Positions 27,031 through 28,749 of a stretch of 28,749 nt of DNA are shown one piece after another; the first letter of the stretch is position 1; every line of letters begins with the position of its first letter. The notes under the pieces are model-generated. The model did not search any database, had not been told where the DNA came from, and was given only the letters and a program-made list of their open reading frames with translations. The DNA lies in NCBI GenBank assembly GCA_002284615.2, contig MU069567.1:462121-490869 (forward strand), written 5' to 3'. The position numbers and the translations under genes were made by a program. This DNA is from Dunaliella salina. Lineage: Eukaryota > Chlorophyta > Chlorophyceae > Chlamydomonadales > Dunaliellaceae.

Positions 27031-27196
27031 TCACTGAAGCTGTTGGTTCTGACAGTGCGCGATCTGAGCCAGGAGGTGATCCTGCAGGCCTTGCAAGACT
27101 TCCTGGCATTGCGCGAACGAGGGACGCTCGCTTGGCTTGATACTCAAGCACTGCAGTGCCAGGTTGACGAAGACAGGGGGTGTGCCAGGAGGGAAG
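27031..27196 (-). CDS. TKL/Raf-like kinase, last exon (copy R)
   Basis: After CACCTGCAG the exon reads FPPGTPPVFVNLALQCLSI, KPSERPSF and a Gln-rich end, with TGA at 27031-27033. It has the same length, phase and stop as the left copy (2889-3054). I count five base differences in 166: three change the protein (I/V, T/A, N/D) and two are silent. The conserved kinase subdomain XI Arg is kept. Neighbouring intron sequence is far more diverged, which points to selection or gene conversion on the exon. Confidence 0.8.
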
Positions 27197-27564
27197 CTGC
27201 AGGTGATATGGAGTAAAGGGTATGAGTATCAATTACTGCTTATTCCCTGGCAGCCGAGTAGTCAATTATTGTATGATCCGATGGCTTATTATGTAAATCC
27301 TTTAAACTCTGAAGAGTATGATTATCACAGTGCATCACCAGTAAATTTTAGGGTCTACCCCCGTTGTTGGCTGATTATAGGATCACAAAAAAAGGAAGAA
27401 AAAAGAAGGCTACGCCAGCCTGATCCGAGGTGTGCACCCATCCACCCATGGGCTCCGCGGATTGCGGATGAGTGACACAAGAGTTCCCCTGTCCGCTCAC
27501 CCAAGGCGGTACAGTTACCCCTAGGCGCACCAGATGCAATTGACCACCTCTCACGACATTGTAA

Positions 27565-27690
27565 CTCATGATAGTTGTAACTCATAGTCCCTCATGATAG
27601 TTGTAACTCATAGTTTCTCATGGTAGTAGCAACTCATAGTCTCTCATGATATAGTAGTAACTCATGGCAGTAGTAGCTCATGATAGAAGT
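27565..27690. repeat. 26-bp tandem repeat in right-arm kinase intron
   Basis: Units beginning CTCATGATAG / CTCATGGTAG at 27565, 27591, 27617 and 27643 (period 26), decaying toward 27690. It is not present in the left arm. Confidence 0.85.
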
Positions 27691-28188
27691 GACAGACTGC
27701 AAATGACCAACACCCCTCAGCACATCAAAGGTAGCACACACCAACCCTCAGCACATAAGTACAAGGGGGTGACACAGGAGCATGCAACGAAACACTCCTC
27801 CTCCTTTCATCCACTAGAATGACATGAGTTCTGTGGGGGTTTTGGCTCCCTCCTTACTGCATGCAGCCCAACACAATCGCAGACTTATCTTCATCCATCT
27901 CTTCTATTCTTCATTTGTGTGACAAGGAGCACTCGTCAGCCCAGCAGAAGGAGTGGACTGCCCAGAGCTAGAGGGAAAGGAGAGTGAAACTTGCAAAGGC
28001 ATGTCAGGGACCAGTTGTGCCAACAAGACCAATAAGCAAGCATACATTCCTTTAGCCAATGGTATCACTCTGGGCCTACAAGGCCAATGGGGGAGCACAC
28101 ACTTCTTCAGCCCTTATATGACACAGAAGCATGGGAGAGGAGGCAGAAGGGCACTCGGCCAAGGCTTGCCTCAAATCGAGTGAGCGTG

Positions 28189-28189
<1 letters not shown>

Positions 28190-28252
<63 letters not shown>
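28190..28252. repeat. (GT)n microsatellite
   Basis: Long GT run in the intron of kinase copy R. It sits at a place where the arms stop matching (left 1040), so it may mark a deletion or expansion. Confidence 0.97.
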
Positions 28253-28253
<1 letters not shown>

Positions 28254-28612
28254 TTGATCAGGCCAGCGGCATGTTAGGCACTGATGCACACGGTGCTGCA
28301 AGGGGCAAGGAAAAAAAACTGCCTGGCATCTGCCAGCTTGACAAGGAACACTGGCAGCAAAGCTGGCCATCGCCTTTTTGCCCCATGATGAGGAAGAAAC
28401 ACCTTTTGACGTTATCTTGCAGTATCAAGGAAATCAGGCTTGACACTAGAACGGGTTGAGCCTTGAAGGCAAGATGTTGGGGGGTAAGCAGAGGGCCTCC
28501 TTGGAAACGCAATGGGTTCTCTGGAGGGCAGAAAAATGTGTAAGGAGCAGGCTTGACACGAAAATTGTTCAAAAAGTAATGAACACTCTTTCCTTTCCAC
28601 ATCTCCACCCAC

Positions 28613-28644
28613 CTTGGAAAATCTGGAGCCTTGACCACACCCCT
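28613..28644 (-). pseudogene. Truncated kinase subdomain IX exon (copy R)
   Basis: The minus strand keeps only GVVKAPDFP plus AG before the donor GTGGGTGG, matching the last third of the left exon 586-678. Where the left copy encodes FGVIMWELFCGRPPYV, the right has only CA repeats to the window edge. Either the microsatellite expanded into the exon, or the assembly collapsed across two repeat tracts and the missing 60 bases lie outside. Confidence 0.6.
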
Positions 28645-28668
28645 GTGTGTGTGTGTGTGTGTGTGAGG

Positions 28669-28749
<81 letters not shown>
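28643..28749. repeat. (GT)n microsatellite at window edge
   Basis: GT run of over 100 bases, interrupted by AGGGC and GGAGA. It mirrors the AC run at position 1. Confidence 0.97.

Larger units (their letters stand above)
26090..28749 (-). repeat. Right arm of large inverted duplication (kinase locus copy R)
   Basis: Inverted counterpart of the left arm. It is shorter because it lacks the left 1750-2600 block and holds only one copy of the 89-bp unit. It has its own 26-bp tandem repeat (27565-27690) and two long GT tracts. The genes of both arms point toward the retroelement block in the middle of the window. Confidence 0.75.

Noticed and set aside
26947..27216. Plus-strand frame of 89 codons
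   Set aside because: Antisense shadow of the conserved kinase exon on the minus strand.
28107..28370. Minus-strand ORF with Thr-His repeats
   Set aside because: Frame through the GT microsatellite.

Overview
The window looks like eukaryotic nuclear DNA, most probably from a green alga. There are spliceosomal-type introns, long AC/GT microsatellites, a protein-kinase tail split over exons, and retroelement proteins of a kind I associate with chlorophytes (RNase H plus CCHC plus restriction-like nuclease LINE C-termini). A mid-GC chlorophycean such as Dunaliella would fit, but that is a guess. There is no operon structure, ribosomal RNA, CRISPR or clean tRNA gene.

Layout. The two ends (about 1-4110 and 26090-28749) are inverted, diverged copies of one locus. 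Each carries the 3' end of a TKL/Raf-like kinase gene, pointing inward. The final kinase exon is nearly identical in the two arms (5 differences in 166 nt by eye), while the introns have drifted strongly and gained private insertions: an 89-bp tandem repeat and a foldback element on the left, a 26-bp tandem repeat on the right. Weaker exon-like conserved stretches lie inside both arms.

The middle 22 kb is a nest of dead retroelements of two main families. Family A is an APE-type LINE (endonuclease, RT, Cx2C..H..C knuckle, C-terminal ELMD...LAEG tail). Family B encodes KRTRS-rich and PHD-finger sequence, a domain resembling PCIF1-type adenine methyltransferases, RNase H, a CCHC knuckle and a PD-(D/E)XK restriction-like endonuclease. 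No reverse transcriptase is visible in any family B copy here. Family B ends in a conserved 3' hairpin and a (TTTTC)n tail.

The insertion history can be read from target-site duplications (TSDs): A1 in family B (16 bp), a tRNA-like SINE in A2 (10 bp), B5 in A2 (8 bp), B6 in A6 (14 bp, one mismatch), B3 in A3 (4 exact, perhaps 9) and a 566-bp non-autonomous element in B2 (9 bp). Removing the inserts restores continuous family reading frames at several sites. Both families carry a 3' hairpin with compensatory changes, a likely signal for the copying machinery. All retroelement ORFs are broken; the most intact are the B3 and B6 CCHC-nuclease modules.
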